Below are positions 1 to 8,555 of a stretch of DNA of 39,367 nt, one piece after another. Under the pieces are notes generated by a model, which saw nothing but the letters and a program-made list of their open reading frames with translations, searched no databases and was not told where the DNA came from. Each line of letters starts with the position of its first letter. The stretch's first letter is position 1. The translations under genes and the position numbers were made by a program. Source of the stretch: Staphylococcus devriesei (GTDB taxonomy: Bacteria; Bacillota; Bacilli; Staphylococcales; Staphylococcaceae); NCBI RefSeq assembly GCF_002902625.1, contig NZ_PPRG01000021.1, positions 1 to 39,367 on the forward strand, read 5' to 3'.

Positions 1-94
1 TGTTAATATTACTTTAAGAAAGCAAAAATAATTTCTTTATAAATACTAAATATTATATTAATTGTTAAGTTTATGTAAATTTAATATGTGGTAT

Positions 95-123
95 GTTATT
101 TTTCTTTTAACATCAGTTATAAT
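95..123 (+). promoter_or_regulatory. candidate phoP promoter
   Basis: A perfect TATAAT lies at 118-123, about 40 bases before the phoP start. The -35 side (around GTTATT, 95-100) is weak. TTAACA at 107-112 and TGTTAA at 63-68 resemble the TTAACA half-sites bound by Bacillus PhoP, which would fit autoregulation, but regular spacing of several repeats is not seen, so that is only a suggestion. Confidence 0.45.
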
Positions 124-161
124 GAATTTGAAAACGTTATTTCTAATCAGGGAGGCACACC

Positions 162-872
162 ATGTCACAAAAAGTATTAGTGGTTGATGACGAACAATCA
201 ATAGTAACATTACTAAAATATAATCTAGAAACAGCTGGTTACATTGTAGAAGTTGCATACGATGGAGAAGAGGCTTTAGAGAAAGTAAAAGAAGTACAGC
301 CAGAACTTATCGTTCTAGATGTAATGTTACCGAAAAAAGATGGTATAGAAGTTTGTAAAACTATTCGCTCAGATAAAAATTTAGTACCAATTTTAATGTT
401 AACGGCTAAAGATGATGAATTTGACCGTGTCTTAGGATTAGAGCTAGGTGCTGATGATTATATGACCAAGCCATTTTCACCTAGAGAAGTTGTGGCTAGA
501 GTGAAAGCGATACTTAGAAGATCAAAATTTGTAAGCGAAATTGAAAAGCAGGATGTAGACGAAGAAGATATTTTTATTGAAAACATTAGAATTCGACCTG
601 AATTCTTTGAAGTCTATAAAAATGATGAATTATTAGAGTTAACTCCAAAAGAATTTGAGTTATTACTCTATTTAATTGAAAGACAAGGTCGTGTAATAAC
701 AAGAGAACATATGCTTAATTCTGTATGGAATTATGAGTTTGCTGGAGACTCTCGAATAGTCGATGTACATATTAGTCATTTAAGGGATAAGTTAGAAGAG
801 AATCCTAAACAACCTAAATTAATTAAAACTGTGCGTGGATTAGGATATAAATTAGAAAGACCTAAGGCTTAA
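162..872 (+). CDS. phoP: phosphate response regulator PhoP (OmpR family)
   Basis: DNA-binding response regulator of the phosphate-starvation two-component system; phosphorylated by PhoR, it controls Pi uptake genes. The 236-residue protein has an N-terminal receiver domain (about 4-118) with acidic pair D9/D10, phosphoacceptor D53, T81 and K103, then an OmpR-type winged helix (about 135-232) ending in the typical VRGLGYKL motif. Start supported by GGAGG at 151-155. Its stop codon TAA shares a base with the ATG of the next gene, so the pair is translationally coupled. OmpR-type regulators look alike; the PhoP assignment rests on the overlap with a PAS-containing PhoR-type kinase and on the neighbouring polA, the usual staphylococcal order. 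Confidence 0.93.
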   Translation: MSQKVLVVDDEQSIVTLLKYNLETAGYIVEVAYDGEEALEKVKEVQPELIVLDVMLPKKDGIEVCKTIRSDKNLVPILMLTAKDDEFDRVLGLELGADDYMTKPFSPREVVARVKAILRRSKFVSEIEKQDVDEEDIFIENIRIRPEFFEVYKNDELLELTPKEFELLLYLIERQGRVITREHMLNSVWNYEFAGDSRIVDVHISHLRDKLEENPKQPKLIKTVRGLGYKLERPKA

Positions 873-2569
873 TGCTTAAATTTCACCATAGACTACTCTT
901 ATTATTAAGCACAATTACAATTATCAGTTTTATTGGTTTAGGCACGATTATTCATCATACAATTTATCAAGTTTTATCTACCACTCAAGTTGCGGAATTA
1001 AATCATATTTCTGAAAAATTTTTAACGCTTCAAAAAGAGCACGATTACGCTGAAATAAAAAATATTTCTAATAATAAAAATCTAATCGTTAAAATCACCA
1101 AAGATAAAGAAACTATTTATAAAATTGGAAACCAAGCTAAACTTAATAAAAATATTAGTAACGAAGCTAATCCGTCAAATATTATTTATAATAGAGAAAA
1201 TGGACAAGCGAGATACACGTTTAAAACTACTATTAACAATAAAACTATATACATAAGTGGTATTAATACCGAGATTTTAGAATTACAAAAAAGCATGTGG
1301 AAGTATTTATCATTAATAGGTATCATTGTATTGTTGGCTATTTACTTAGCTGTTAGAAGTATCAACAGAACTTATATACGACCTATTAATGAGGTAACTT
1401 ATGCGACATCTTTAATTGCCGATGGATACTATCATGTACGAGTACCTGAAAGTAATGTTAAAGAAACGAAAGCGTTATTTGTTACAACAAATGATTTAGC
1501 TAGACGATTACAAAAATTAAATAACAAACAAAAGATTCAATCAAATCGCTTAAAAACGACGTTGGAAAATATTCCAAGTTCAGTATTGATGATTGATAAA
1601 CATGGAGAAATAGTAGTAGCGAATCATGCGTATTATGAAGTTTTCCAGCCTGATCGCAAAATAGAAAATAAAGATTATACTTCACACTTAGATAAAGAAA
1701 TTCAAAAGTTGATCATAGAAAGCTTTAGAACAGAAAAGCCTTTGTATGGTCAAGTTGAAACTTTTATTAATGATGTACATTACAAGTACTTTGATGTTTC
1801 ATGTGTTCCTATATTAAGTAAATCTAAGAAACGTTTAGAAGGCATGGTTGTCGTGATGCATGATATTACAAATCTTAAGAAACTTGAAAACTTAAGACGA
1901 GAATTTGTGACTAACGTTTCACATGAACTTAAAACGCCTATAACTTCTATTAAGGGGTTTGCTGAAACACTTATTGAAGGAGCTAAAAATGATGAACAAT
2001 CACTTGAAATGTTCTTGAATATCATTTTAAAAGAATCAAATCGAATTGAATCATTAGTCATGGATTTATTAGATTTATCACATATTGAACAACAAACAGA
2101 ACTAGAGACATCTTACGTTAATCTCTCTGAATTAGCTTATTCTACAATAGATAACCTTCAAAATCAGGCTCGATATAAAAATATTGTTATTGAATCAGAA
2201 ATCGAGAATGATGTGATTATTGAAGCACACGAAAATAAAATGGCTCAAGTCATAACAAACTTGTTATCGAATGCTATCAATTATTCATTAGAAGATAATA
2301 AAGTAATCGTAAGGGTCTATCGCAAGGGATTAAAAGTTAATTTGGAAATTGAAGATTTTGGAATAGGTATTGATAAAGAAAGCCAAAAACATATATTCGA
2401 ACGGTTTTATCGTGTGGATAAAGCGCGAAGTCGCGATTCGGGTGGCACAGGTTTAGGTTTATCAATCACGAAACATATTGTAGAAGCACATAACGGAACA
2501 ATTAATGTCGAAAGTGTGCCTAATGAAGGTTCTTTATTTAGAGTTTCAATTTTAGATGAGCAAAAATAA
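872..2569 (+). CDS. phoR: phosphate sensor histidine kinase PhoR
   Basis: Membrane sensor kinase partner of PhoP, 565 residues. Order of parts: membrane helix about 7-28; extracytoplasmic segment about 30-140, rich in Asn and Lys; second helix about 144-163; HAMP linker; PAS domain about 225-330; HisKA dimerisation helix with phosphoacceptor H351 in the motif VSHELKTPITS; HATPase domain with N box (NLLSNAINYS), G1 (DFGIGI), F box (FERFYRVD) and G2 (GGTGLGLSI). All catalytic boxes are intact. It overlaps phoP by one base (TAATG). No strong terminator follows; the next 300 bases contain an apparently separate RNA-like element and the polA promoter. Confidence 0.93.
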   Translation: MLKFHHRLLLLLSTITIISFIGLGTIIHHTIYQVLSTTQVAELNHISEKFLTLQKEHDYAEIKNISNNKNLIVKITKDKETIYKIGNQAKLNKNISNEANPSNIIYNRENGQARYTFKTTINNKTIYISGINTEILELQKSMWKYLSLIGIIVLLAIYLAVRSINRTYIRPINEVTYATSLIADGYYHVRVPESNVKETKALFVTTNDLARRLQKLNNKQKIQSNRLKTTLENIPSSVLMIDKHGEIVVANHAYYEVFQPDRKIENKDYTSHLDKEIQKLIIESFRTEKPLYGQVETFINDVHYKYFDVSCVPILSKSKKRLEGMVVVMHDITNLKKLENLRREFVTNVSHELKTPITSIKGFAETLIEGAKNDEQSLEMFLNIILKESNRIESLVMDLLDLSHIEQQTELETSYVNLSELAYSTIDNLQNQARYKNIVIESEIENDVIIEAHENKMAQVITNLLSNAINYSLEDNKVIVRVYRKGLKVNLEIEDFGIGIDKESQKHIFERFYRVDKARSRDSGGTGLGLSITKHIVEAHNGTINVESVPNEGSLFRVSILDEQK

Positions 2570-2623
2570 AAGGTTTAGAAGAAATAGGAATAAAAAATAT
2601 TTTTAAAGATTACACACTTTTGG

Positions 2624-2777
2624 TGCTAATATTCTTCAAGGTAGACGTTCACATTTTCATACACTAATAAATTAGACAGTCATAGGAGTTGGACTTAATT
2701 AGTTTATGCCTATAGATACCGTTAATCGGGAATCTAGGTAAGAAACAATTAGAGTCCTACTTTACTAGGCTGTTTTT
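2624..2777 (+). ncRNA. candidate structured small RNA between phoR and polA
   Basis: An extended -10 (TGC then TAATAT, 2624-2632) predicts transcription from about 2639; no good -35 is visible. From 2676 to 2773 the sequence folds into one long nested rod. ACAGTC (2676-2681) pairs with GGCTGT (2768-2773); GGACT (2691-2695) with AGTCC (2753-2757); TAATT (2696-2700) with AATTA (2747-2751). The apical hairpin is CCT/AGG (2709-2711 with 2736-2738), AGAT/ATCT (2714-2717 with 2732-2735) and CCG/CGG (2719-2721 with 2727-2729). The rod ends directly in TTTTT (2773-2777), like an intrinsic terminator. No convincing small ORF is seen. It may be a free small RNA or the leader/attenuator of polA. I do not recognise the family. 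Confidence 0.5.
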
Positions 2778-2813
2778 ACTTTGAGATGATATAGAATGAA
2801 AATCATTCATTCG

Positions 2814-2839
2814 TTCTGACGTCAGGAATATGCTAAAAT
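2814..2839 (+). promoter_or_regulatory. polA promoter with palindrome
   Basis: An extended -10 element, TGC (2831-2833) followed by TAAAAT (2834-2839), sits about 30 bases before the polA start. The -35 is weak. Just upstream is the perfect 10-base palindrome CTGACGTCAG at 2816-2825, in the -20 to -30 region, where a dimeric repressor could act; no known regulator is assigned. Confidence 0.5.
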
Positions 2840-2869
2840 ATAGTTAAATTCAATCTGGAGGTTTGTGCT

Positions 2870-5503
2870 TTGAATAAATTAGTCCTAATAGATGGTAATA
2901 GTTTAAGCTTTAGAGCTTTTTACGCTTTGCCACTTCTATCTAATAAAGCTGGTATTCATACAAATGCAATCTATGGATTTGCTATGTTGCTTGAGAAAAT
3001 AATTAGAGAAGAACAACCAACTCACTTTTTAGTAGCATTTGATGCTGGTAAAACTACTTTTAGACATTCTAAATATAGTCAATATAAAGGTGGTAGACAA
3101 AGTACACCCCCTGAATTAAGTGAACAATTTCCTTATATTCACCAATTATTAGATGCGTATCAAATTAAACATTATGAATTAGAAAATTATGAAGCTGATG
3201 ATATTATCGGTACGTTAAGTAAAGAAGCCAGTAACCAAGATTTTGAAACAATTATTGTTACAGGAGATCGAGATTTAACTCAACTTGCTAGCGAAAATGT
3301 GACGATTTACTACACCAAAAAAGGTGTAACAGACGTTGACCACTATACGCCTGAGTTTATAGCTGAAAAATATGATAGTTTAAGTCCTCAACAAATTATC
3401 GATATGAAAGGACTAATGGGTGATACCTCCGATAATATTCCTGGTGTAGCAGGTGTGGGAGAAAAGACAGCTATTAAGCTACTTAAACAATTCACTAGCG
3501 TTGAAGGCGTTTATGACAATATAGACAATGTATCAGGGAAAAAGTTAAAAGAAAAACTTGAAAATAGCCATGACGATGCCTTAATGAGTAAAGACTTAGC
3601 AACGATTAACGTTGAAAGCCCTATTGAAGTAGCGTTAAAAGATACAAAATTAGAGAACTTACAAGACAATCAACAGAAGATAGAGCTATTTAAAAAGTTA
3701 GAGTTTAAACAATTACTTGCTGATATTGAGGGGGGAGAAAGCCAATCTCATGAAGAGGTAAATAAAGAATTTGAAATCGAACCGGATTTCGCCCAAATAG
3801 ATTTTAAAAATCTTAAAGAAGCAATCATACACTTTGAAGTAGATGGTTCAAATTATATAAAAGATCCAATTCTTAAATTTGGGTTCTTCAGTGGGGAGCA
3901 TCATATTGTTATTGATAGTGATGACATAAGTAGTTATCCCGGGTTAGTGAGTTGGTTAGAAGATGACACTACTCAGAAAAGTGTTTATGATGCTAAAAAA
4001 TCATATGTCTGTGCACATAGATTGAATATTGATATTAAAAATATTACTTTTGATGTTATGCTAGCTAGCTATATTATCGACCCGTCAAGAACAATTGATG
4101 ATGTTCGCTCTGTAGTGACTAACTATCATCAACATTATGTGAAAGATGATATTTCGATTTATGGAAAAGGGAAAAAACGTCAAGTCCCACAAGATGATAT
4201 TTTAAATAAACATATTGCATCTATTACAGAATCAGTTCATGCAGTACAACCGTTAATGCAAGAAGAGTTAGAAGCGCATAATCAAGTTGATTTATTACTT
4301 GAGCTAGAACTTCCACTTGCACGTATATTAGGACAGATGGAAGAAATCGGTGTTTATACTGATGTGCGTGATTTACAACAAATGCAACAAGAAATTCAAG
4401 AGAAATTAGATTTATTGATTAGTAATATACATGAAGCGGCAGGAGAAGAGTTTAATATTAACTCCCCTAAACAATTAGGCGTAGTATTATTTGAAACGTT
4501 AAAATTACCTGTTATTAAAAAAACAAAGACCGGTTATTCTACCGCCGTTGATGTTTTAGAACAATTACAAGGCGAACATCCTATTATTGATTATATTTTA
4601 GAGTATCGACAACTATCTAAGTTACAATCTACTTATGTTGAAGGCCTTCAAAAAGTAATCAGTGATGATCAACGTATTCATACACGTTTTAATCAAACAT
4701 TAGCTCAAACTGGACGTTTATCATCAGTCGATCCTAACTTGCAAAATATACCAATTCGTTTAGAAGAAGGGCGTAAAATACGTAGAGCTTTCAAACCTAC
4801 TTCGAATGATAGTGTGATTCTGTCGGCGGATTATTCACAAATCGAATTAAGGGTCTTAGCTCATATTACTAAAGATGAAAGTATGACAGAGGCATTTATT
4901 AATAATCATGACATTCACACTGCTACTGCAATGAAAGTGTTTGGAGTAGAAGCGGATAAAGTGGATGATTTAATGCGTAGACAGGCAAAAGCAGTTAACT
5001 TTGGTATCGTTTACGGAATAAGTGACTATGGTTTAAGTCAAAGTTTAGGGATTACTCGTAAAAAAGCTAAAGTTTTTATAGATGATTACTTAGCTAGTTT
5101 CCCAGGGGTAAAACAATATATGTCAGATATAGTTGTAGATGCCAAAGCGAATGGCTATGTAGAAACGCTATTACTTCGTCGCCGTTATATTCCAGATATA
5201 ACGAGTCGTAACTTTAACTTAAGAAGTTTTGCTGAAAGAACTGCTATGAATACACCTATACAAGGTAGTGCTGCTGATATTATTAAACTAGCCATGGTTG
5301 AGTTTGATAAACAAGTAAAGAACACAACTTATCATGCTAAATTATTATTACAAGTACACGATGAATTAATCTTTGAAGTTCCTAAGAATGAAGTTGAAGA
5401 ATTTAGTTCATTTGTAGAAGAAATAATGGAACATGCTTTAGAACTAACTGTACCACTAAAAGTAGACTCTAACTATGGTTCTACTTGGTATGATGCAAAA
5501 TAG
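2870..5503 (+). CDS. polA: DNA polymerase I
   Basis: Repair and Okazaki-fragment polymerase, 877 residues. The N-terminal 5'-nuclease (flap) domain covers about 1-290, with acidic metal ligands and the helix-hairpin-helix stretch around VAGVGEKTAIKLL. The middle 3'-5' exonuclease domain (about 310-475) has lost the DxE and other metal-binding acids (it reads HFEVDGSN where the active enzyme has the first motif), so proofreading is expected to be absent, as in Bacillus Pol I. The polymerase domain is intact: DPNLQNIPIR near 621, motif A DYSQIELR with D654, motif B RRQAKAVNFGIVYG, motif C VHDELIFE with D831. The start is TTG at 2870, behind GGAGG at 2857-2861. First gene of a unit with mutM and coaE. 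Confidence 0.97.
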   Translation: MNKLVLIDGNSLSFRAFYALPLLSNKAGIHTNAIYGFAMLLEKIIREEQPTHFLVAFDAGKTTFRHSKYSQYKGGRQSTPPELSEQFPYIHQLLDAYQIKHYELENYEADDIIGTLSKEASNQDFETIIVTGDRDLTQLASENVTIYYTKKGVTDVDHYTPEFIAEKYDSLSPQQIIDMKGLMGDTSDNIPGVAGVGEKTAIKLLKQFTSVEGVYDNIDNVSGKKLKEKLENSHDDALMSKDLATINVESPIEVALKDTKLENLQDNQQKIELFKKLEFKQLLADIEGGESQSHEEVNKEFEIEPDFAQIDFKNLKEAIIHFEVDGSNYIKDPILKFGFFSGEHHIVIDSDDISSYPGLVSWLEDDTTQKSVYDAKKSYVCAHRLNIDIKNITFDVMLASYIIDPSRTIDDVRSVVTNYHQHYVKDDISIYGKGKKRQVPQDDILNKHIASITESVHAVQPLMQEELEAHNQVDLLLELELPLARILGQMEEIGVYTDVRDLQQMQQEIQEKLDLLISNIHEAAGEEFNINSPKQLGVVLFETLKLPVIKKTKTGYSTAVDVLEQLQGEHPIIDYILEYRQLSKLQSTYVEGLQKVISDDQRIHTRFNQTLAQTGRLSSVDPNLQNIPIRLEEGRKIRRAFKPTSNDSVILSADYSQIELRVLAHITKDESMTEAFINNHDIHTATAMKVFGVEADKVDDLMRRQAKAVNFGIVYGISDYGLSQSLGITRKKAKVFIDDYLASFPGVKQYMSDIVVDAKANGYVETLLLRRRYIPDITSRNFNLRSFAERTAMNTPIQGSAADIIKLAMVEFDKQVKNTTYHAKLLLQVHDELIFEVPKNEVEEFSSFVEEIMEHALELTVPLKVDSNYGSTWYDAK

Positions 5504-5518
5504 AAAGAGGAATAATCA

Positions 5519-6391
5519 ATGCCAGAATTGCCAGAAGTTGAACATGTAAAAAGAGGTATAGAACCTTTTGTTAAAAATACAACTATTAAAAGTGTTACTT
5601 TTTCAAAAAAAGTAATTGAAGGTAAAAATAATGGAAAGGAAACCATTATAAAAGGGATAAATTTAGATGGTTTTCGCCTTCACAGTGAAGGCTATACTAT
5701 CAACAGTATAGAACGACGTAGTAAATATATAGTTTTTTATTTAAAAAAGAATAATGTAGAGCGTATTTTATTAAGTCATCTGGGGATGGCGGGTGGTTTC
5801 TTTATTGTTAATCAACTTTCAGAGATTAGCACGCCAAATTATCGTAAACATTGGCATGTTGTTTTCCATTTAGATAATGGAAAAATGCTAGTGTTCTCAG
5901 ATATACGCCGATTCGGTGAAATTAGAAATCTAAGGGCATTTAAGGATTATCCAGCATTTTTAGAAATAGCGCCTGAACCATTTGAGGAAGAGGCAATCGA
6001 ACATTTCAATACTTATCTAGCGCAGAAAAAAGTTCAAAATAAACCTATTAAGCAAATGTTATTAGATCACAAAATAATTGCCGGTTGTGGAAATATTTAC
6101 GCATGTGAAGCTTTGTTTAGAACAGGTATTGACCCTTCACGTAAAGTTAAAGATGTATCTGATCAAGAACGTCGTGTACTCTTCTACTACGTTCAAGAAG
6201 TACTCAACGAGGGTATAAATAACGGTGGAACAAGTATTTCAGATTACCGTCATGCCGATGGTAAAACAGGTGAGATGCAATTACACTTAAATGTCTACAA
6301 ACAAAAAGTATGTAAAGTTTGCGGGCATAATATAGAACAAAAAGTTGTGGCCTCTAGAAATAGTCATTTCTGTCCACACTGTCAGAATTAA
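5519..6391 (+). CDS. mutM: formamidopyrimidine-DNA glycosylase MutM (Fpg)
   Basis: Base-excision repair enzyme that removes 8-oxoguanine and other oxidised purines and cuts the abasic site. The 290-residue protein starts with the diagnostic MPELPEVE: after Met removal the Pro is the catalytic nucleophile and the next Glu assists. The conserved lysine lies in RRSKYI (about 67-72), and the C-terminal zinc finger uses C265, C268, C285 and C288 with the conserved DNA-contacting arginine at about 280. The region around residues 35-60 is longer than in many Fpg proteins. It starts 15 bases after polA, with AGAGGA as ribosome site, so co-transcription and coupling of excision with Pol I gap filling are likely. 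Confidence 0.96.
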   Translation: MPELPEVEHVKRGIEPFVKNTTIKSVTFSKKVIEGKNNGKETIIKGINLDGFRLHSEGYTINSIERRSKYIVFYLKKNNVERILLSHLGMAGGFFIVNQLSEISTPNYRKHWHVVFHLDNGKMLVFSDIRRFGEIRNLRAFKDYPAFLEIAPEPFEEEAIEHFNTYLAQKKVQNKPIKQMLLDHKIIAGCGNIYACEALFRTGIDPSRKVKDVSDQERRVLFYYVQEVLNEGINNGGTSISDYRHADGKTGEMQLHLNVYKQKVCKVCGHNIEQKVVASRNSHFCPHCQN

Positions 6392-6409
6392 AAGAGAGCG
6401 GTGATTAAA

Positions 6410-7015
6410 ATGCCTAAGGTTATTGGATTAACAGGGGGTATTGCTACAGGAAAGTCGACGGTTTCAGAATTATTAACAGCTTTTGGCTTTAAAGTAGTAG
6501 ATGCCGATATTACTTCTAGAAAAGCAGTAGCTAAAGGATCAAAAGGTTTAGAACAAATAAAAGAACAGTTCGGTGATGAGGTTATTACTGAAGATGGTGA
6601 GATGGATCGTAAATATATGGGAGATTTAGTTTTTAGTCAACCTGAAAAACGTCTTGAACTTAACGCTATTGTTCATCCGATTGTTCGTGAAATAATGGAG
6701 GAGGAAAAGCAGGGGTATATACAACAAGGATATAATGTCATTATGGATATACCGCTTCTTTTTGAAAATGAATTACAAGAGACAGTAGATGAAGTATGGT
6801 TAGTTTATACTTCTGAAAGCATTCAAATAGATCGATTGATGGAACGAAATAATCTATCATTAGAAGATGCAAAAGCACGCGTACATAGTCAAATTTCTAT
6901 TGATAAGAAAAGCAGAATGGCTGACCATGTGATTGATAATCTCGGAGATAAACTTGAATTAAAACAAAATCTTGAACGTTTGTTGGTTGAACAAGGCTTT
7001 CTCGAAAAGGAATAA
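6410..7015 (+). CDS. coaE: dephospho-CoA kinase
   Basis: Catalyses the last step of coenzyme A synthesis, ATP-dependent phosphorylation of the 3'-OH of dephospho-CoA. The 201-residue protein has P-loop [12 protein letters not shown] (about 6-17), the family motif [10 protein letters not shown], and the lid region with [11 protein letters not shown]. An in-frame GTG at 6401 gives three more residues, but that GTG is part of a Shine-Dalgarno-like AGAGCGGTGA (6395-6404) correctly spaced from ATG 6410, and homologues begin [10 protein letters not shown], so 6410 is preferred. Last gene of polA-mutM-coaE, closed by a long hairpin. Confidence 0.95.
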   Translation: MPKVIGLTGGIATGKSTVSELLTAFGFKVVDADITSRKAVAKGSKGLEQIKEQFGDEVITEDGEMDRKYMGDLVFSQPEKRLELNAIVHPIVREIMEEEKQGYIQQGYNVIMDIPLLFENELQETVDEVWLVYTSESIQIDRLMERNNLSLEDAKARVHSQISIDKKSRMADHVIDNLGDKLELKQNLERLLVEQGFLEKE

Positions 7016-7033
7016 ATAATAATCATAGATGAT

Positions 7034-7101
7034 AAAAACTAGCGATAGTGGGGCTCAAAGCAGCAGTAGTTAATGCTTAGTCTCAATATTGCTAGTTTTT
7101 T
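7034..7101 (+). terminator. intrinsic terminator after coaE
   Basis: Outer stem of 14 pairs: AAAAACTAGCGATA (7034-7047) against TATTGCTAGTTTTT (7087-7100), with one G-U. Inside are further pairs (GGGGCT with AGTCTC, AGCA with TGCT). Because A-runs precede and T-runs follow, it could act on both strands, but no gene points leftward here. Confidence 0.8.
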
Positions 7102-7148
7102 ATATATAGAAAATTTAACCTAAATGCAAATTTATTATTAAATTTAAT

Positions 7149-7164
7149 AGAAAACGCTTCCAAA
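7149..7164 (+). promoter_or_regulatory. cre-like site (CcpA operator candidate) upstream of gapB
   Basis: TAGAAAACGCTTCCAA agrees with the catabolite-responsive element WTGNAARCGNWWNCWW except at the first T-G step. It lies 70-85 bases before gapB, upstream of the promoter region. Repression by glucose fits the gluconeogenic role of GapB. Inference from sequence only. Confidence 0.55.
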
Positions 7165-7175
7165 TATCATTTATT

Positions 7176-7208
7176 ATGTTACACTATTTTTATAAAGTAT
7201 AACATATA
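7176..7208 (+). promoter_or_regulatory. two CcpN-like boxes in the gapB promoter region
   Basis: The Bacillus CcpN repressor of gapB and pckA is described, from memory, as recognising TRTGHYATAYW. TATGTTACACT (7176-7186) and TATAACATATA (7198-7208) each match at 10 of 11 positions and start 22 bases apart, i.e. on the same helix face. TATAAA (7191-7196) between them may be the -10. The sequence is very AT-rich, so chance matches are possible. Confidence 0.4.
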
Positions 7209-7233
7209 AACAAAGAATCAAGGGGTGCTTTAA

Positions 7234-8259
7234 ATGTCAACGAATATAGCAATTAATGGTATGGGTAGAATTGGAAGAATGGTGTTAAGAATTGCCTTAC
7301 ATAATGATAATTTGAATGTAGTAGCGATTAATGCGAGCTACCCACCAGAAACAATTGCACATCTAATTAATTATGATACAACTCACGGTAGATATGACAA
7401 AAAAGTTGAGCCAATTGAAAATGGCATTCGTGTAGATGGTCATGATATTAAACTTGTTTCAGATCGTAATCCAGAAAACTTACCTTGGAAAGAATTAGAT
7501 ATCGATATCGTTATCGAAGCTACAGGTAAGTTTAATCACGGTGACAAAGCAATTAGCCATATCAATGCTGGAGCGAAAAAAGTATTATTAACTGGGCCAT
7601 CTAAAGGTGGCGAAGTACAAATGGTTGTTAAGGGTGTGAATGATGATAAATTAGATGTTGGAAAGTTCGACATTTTTAGTAATGCATCATGTACAACAAA
7701 CTGTATCGGACCAGTTGCGAAAGTATTGAATGATAAGTTTGGTATTGTAAATGGTTTGATGACAACAGTGCATGCAATTACAAATGATCAAAATAATATC
7801 GACAATCCTCATAAAGATTTACGTCGTGCACGTTCTTGTAATGAAAGTATCATTCCAACGTCAACTGGTGCGGCTAAGGCCTTAAAAGAAGTTTTACCAG
7901 AATTAGAAGGTAAATTACATGGCCTTGCCTTACGTGTACCAACTAAAAATGTGTCTTTAGTTGATCTAGTGGTTGACTTAGACAAAAAGGTTACTGTTGA
8001 AGAAGTAAATGACGCTTTTAGAAATGCAGGCTTAGAGGGCGTTTTAGATGTTGAAGATGCACCATTAGTTTCAGTAGACTTTAACACAAATCCTAACTCT
8101 GCTGTAATTGATGCGCAAAACACAATTGTAATGGGTGATAATAAAGTTAAAGTTATTGCTTGGTATGACAATGAATGGGGCTATTCAAATAGAGTGGTTG
8201 AAGTTGCCGAACAAATAGGTAAATTAATTGTTTCAGAAAACGCTGTAACTTCAAAGTAA
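7234..8259 (+). CDS. gapB: glyceraldehyde-3-phosphate dehydrogenase, gluconeogenic type (GapB)
   Basis: Converts 1,3-bisphosphoglycerate and glyceraldehyde-3-phosphate; 341 residues. Rossmann motif INGMGRIGRM at the N-terminus and catalytic C153 in SNASCTTNC. The glycolytic enzyme has an aspartate after the second strand that binds the NAD ribose; here the stretch reads AINASYPPE, without Asp, as in NADP-preferring GapB of Bacillus. This and the cre/CcpN-like sites suggest the second, gluconeogenic isozyme, not GapA. Ribosome site AAGGGG is at 7220-7225. Stands alone between two terminators. Confidence 0.92.
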   Translation: MSTNIAINGMGRIGRMVLRIALHNDNLNVVAINASYPPETIAHLINYDTTHGRYDKKVEPIENGIRVDGHDIKLVSDRNPENLPWKELDIDIVIEATGKFNHGDKAISHINAGAKKVLLTGPSKGGEVQMVVKGVNDDKLDVGKFDIFSNASCTTNCIGPVAKVLNDKFGIVNGLMTTVHAITNDQNNIDNPHKDLRRARSCNESIIPTSTGAAKALKEVLPELEGKLHGLALRVPTKNVSLVDLVVDLDKKVTVEEVNDAFRNAGLEGVLDVEDAPLVSVDFNTNPNSAVIDAQNTIVMGDNKVKVIAWYDNEWGYSNRVVEVAEQIGKLIVSENAVTSK

Positions 8260-8300
8260 TTTACAATATAACGTAAGAAGGACATAAAGCTACAAATCAG

Positions 8301-8345
8301 AGACATAGAAAGAGTTCATAATCAATTCTTTCCATGTCTCTTTTT
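8301..8345 (+). terminator. intrinsic terminator after gapB
   Basis: AGACATAGAAAGA (8301-8313) pairs with TCTTTCCATGTCT (8327-8339) with one mismatch, followed by CTTTTT. Confidence 0.85.
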
Positions 8346-8497
8346 ATCTTTACCTTAAACTACTTTCTTTGTTATTTTTTCTAAAATTCAAAAGGTATTG
8401 TTTTTATTTGAAAAAAACACCACTTCAAAGTAGGGGAATTAAATAAAGGTTACAATATAATGCAAAATAGACATATTTAAGCAAGTTTAGTCTGCTT

Positions 8498-8524
8498 TTG
8501 TCTCATTCACTTTTATAGTATAAT
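8498..8524 (+). promoter_or_regulatory. nrdR promoter
   Basis: Perfect -10 TATAAT at 8519-8524; a TTGTCT at 8498-8503 gives a short 15-base spacer. An ATG at 8523, in frame with nrdR, lies inside this -10 box and so cannot be the start of translation. An imperfect inverted repeat, CAAAATAGAC (8463-8472) against GTCTGCTTTTG (8490-8500), overlaps the -35 side. I do not see a clear NrdR box. Confidence 0.6.
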
Positions 8525-8555
8525 GAAGCATAATCTATTCAAGAGGGTGATAGAT

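Noticed and set aside
7809..8171. Antisense open frame of 120 codons inside gapB
   Set aside because: It lies wholly within a conserved gene, has no ribosome site, and its Ser/Thr-rich composition is typical of the reverse reading of coding DNA. The same applies to antisense frames in phoR, tig, clpX, hemL, valS and folC.
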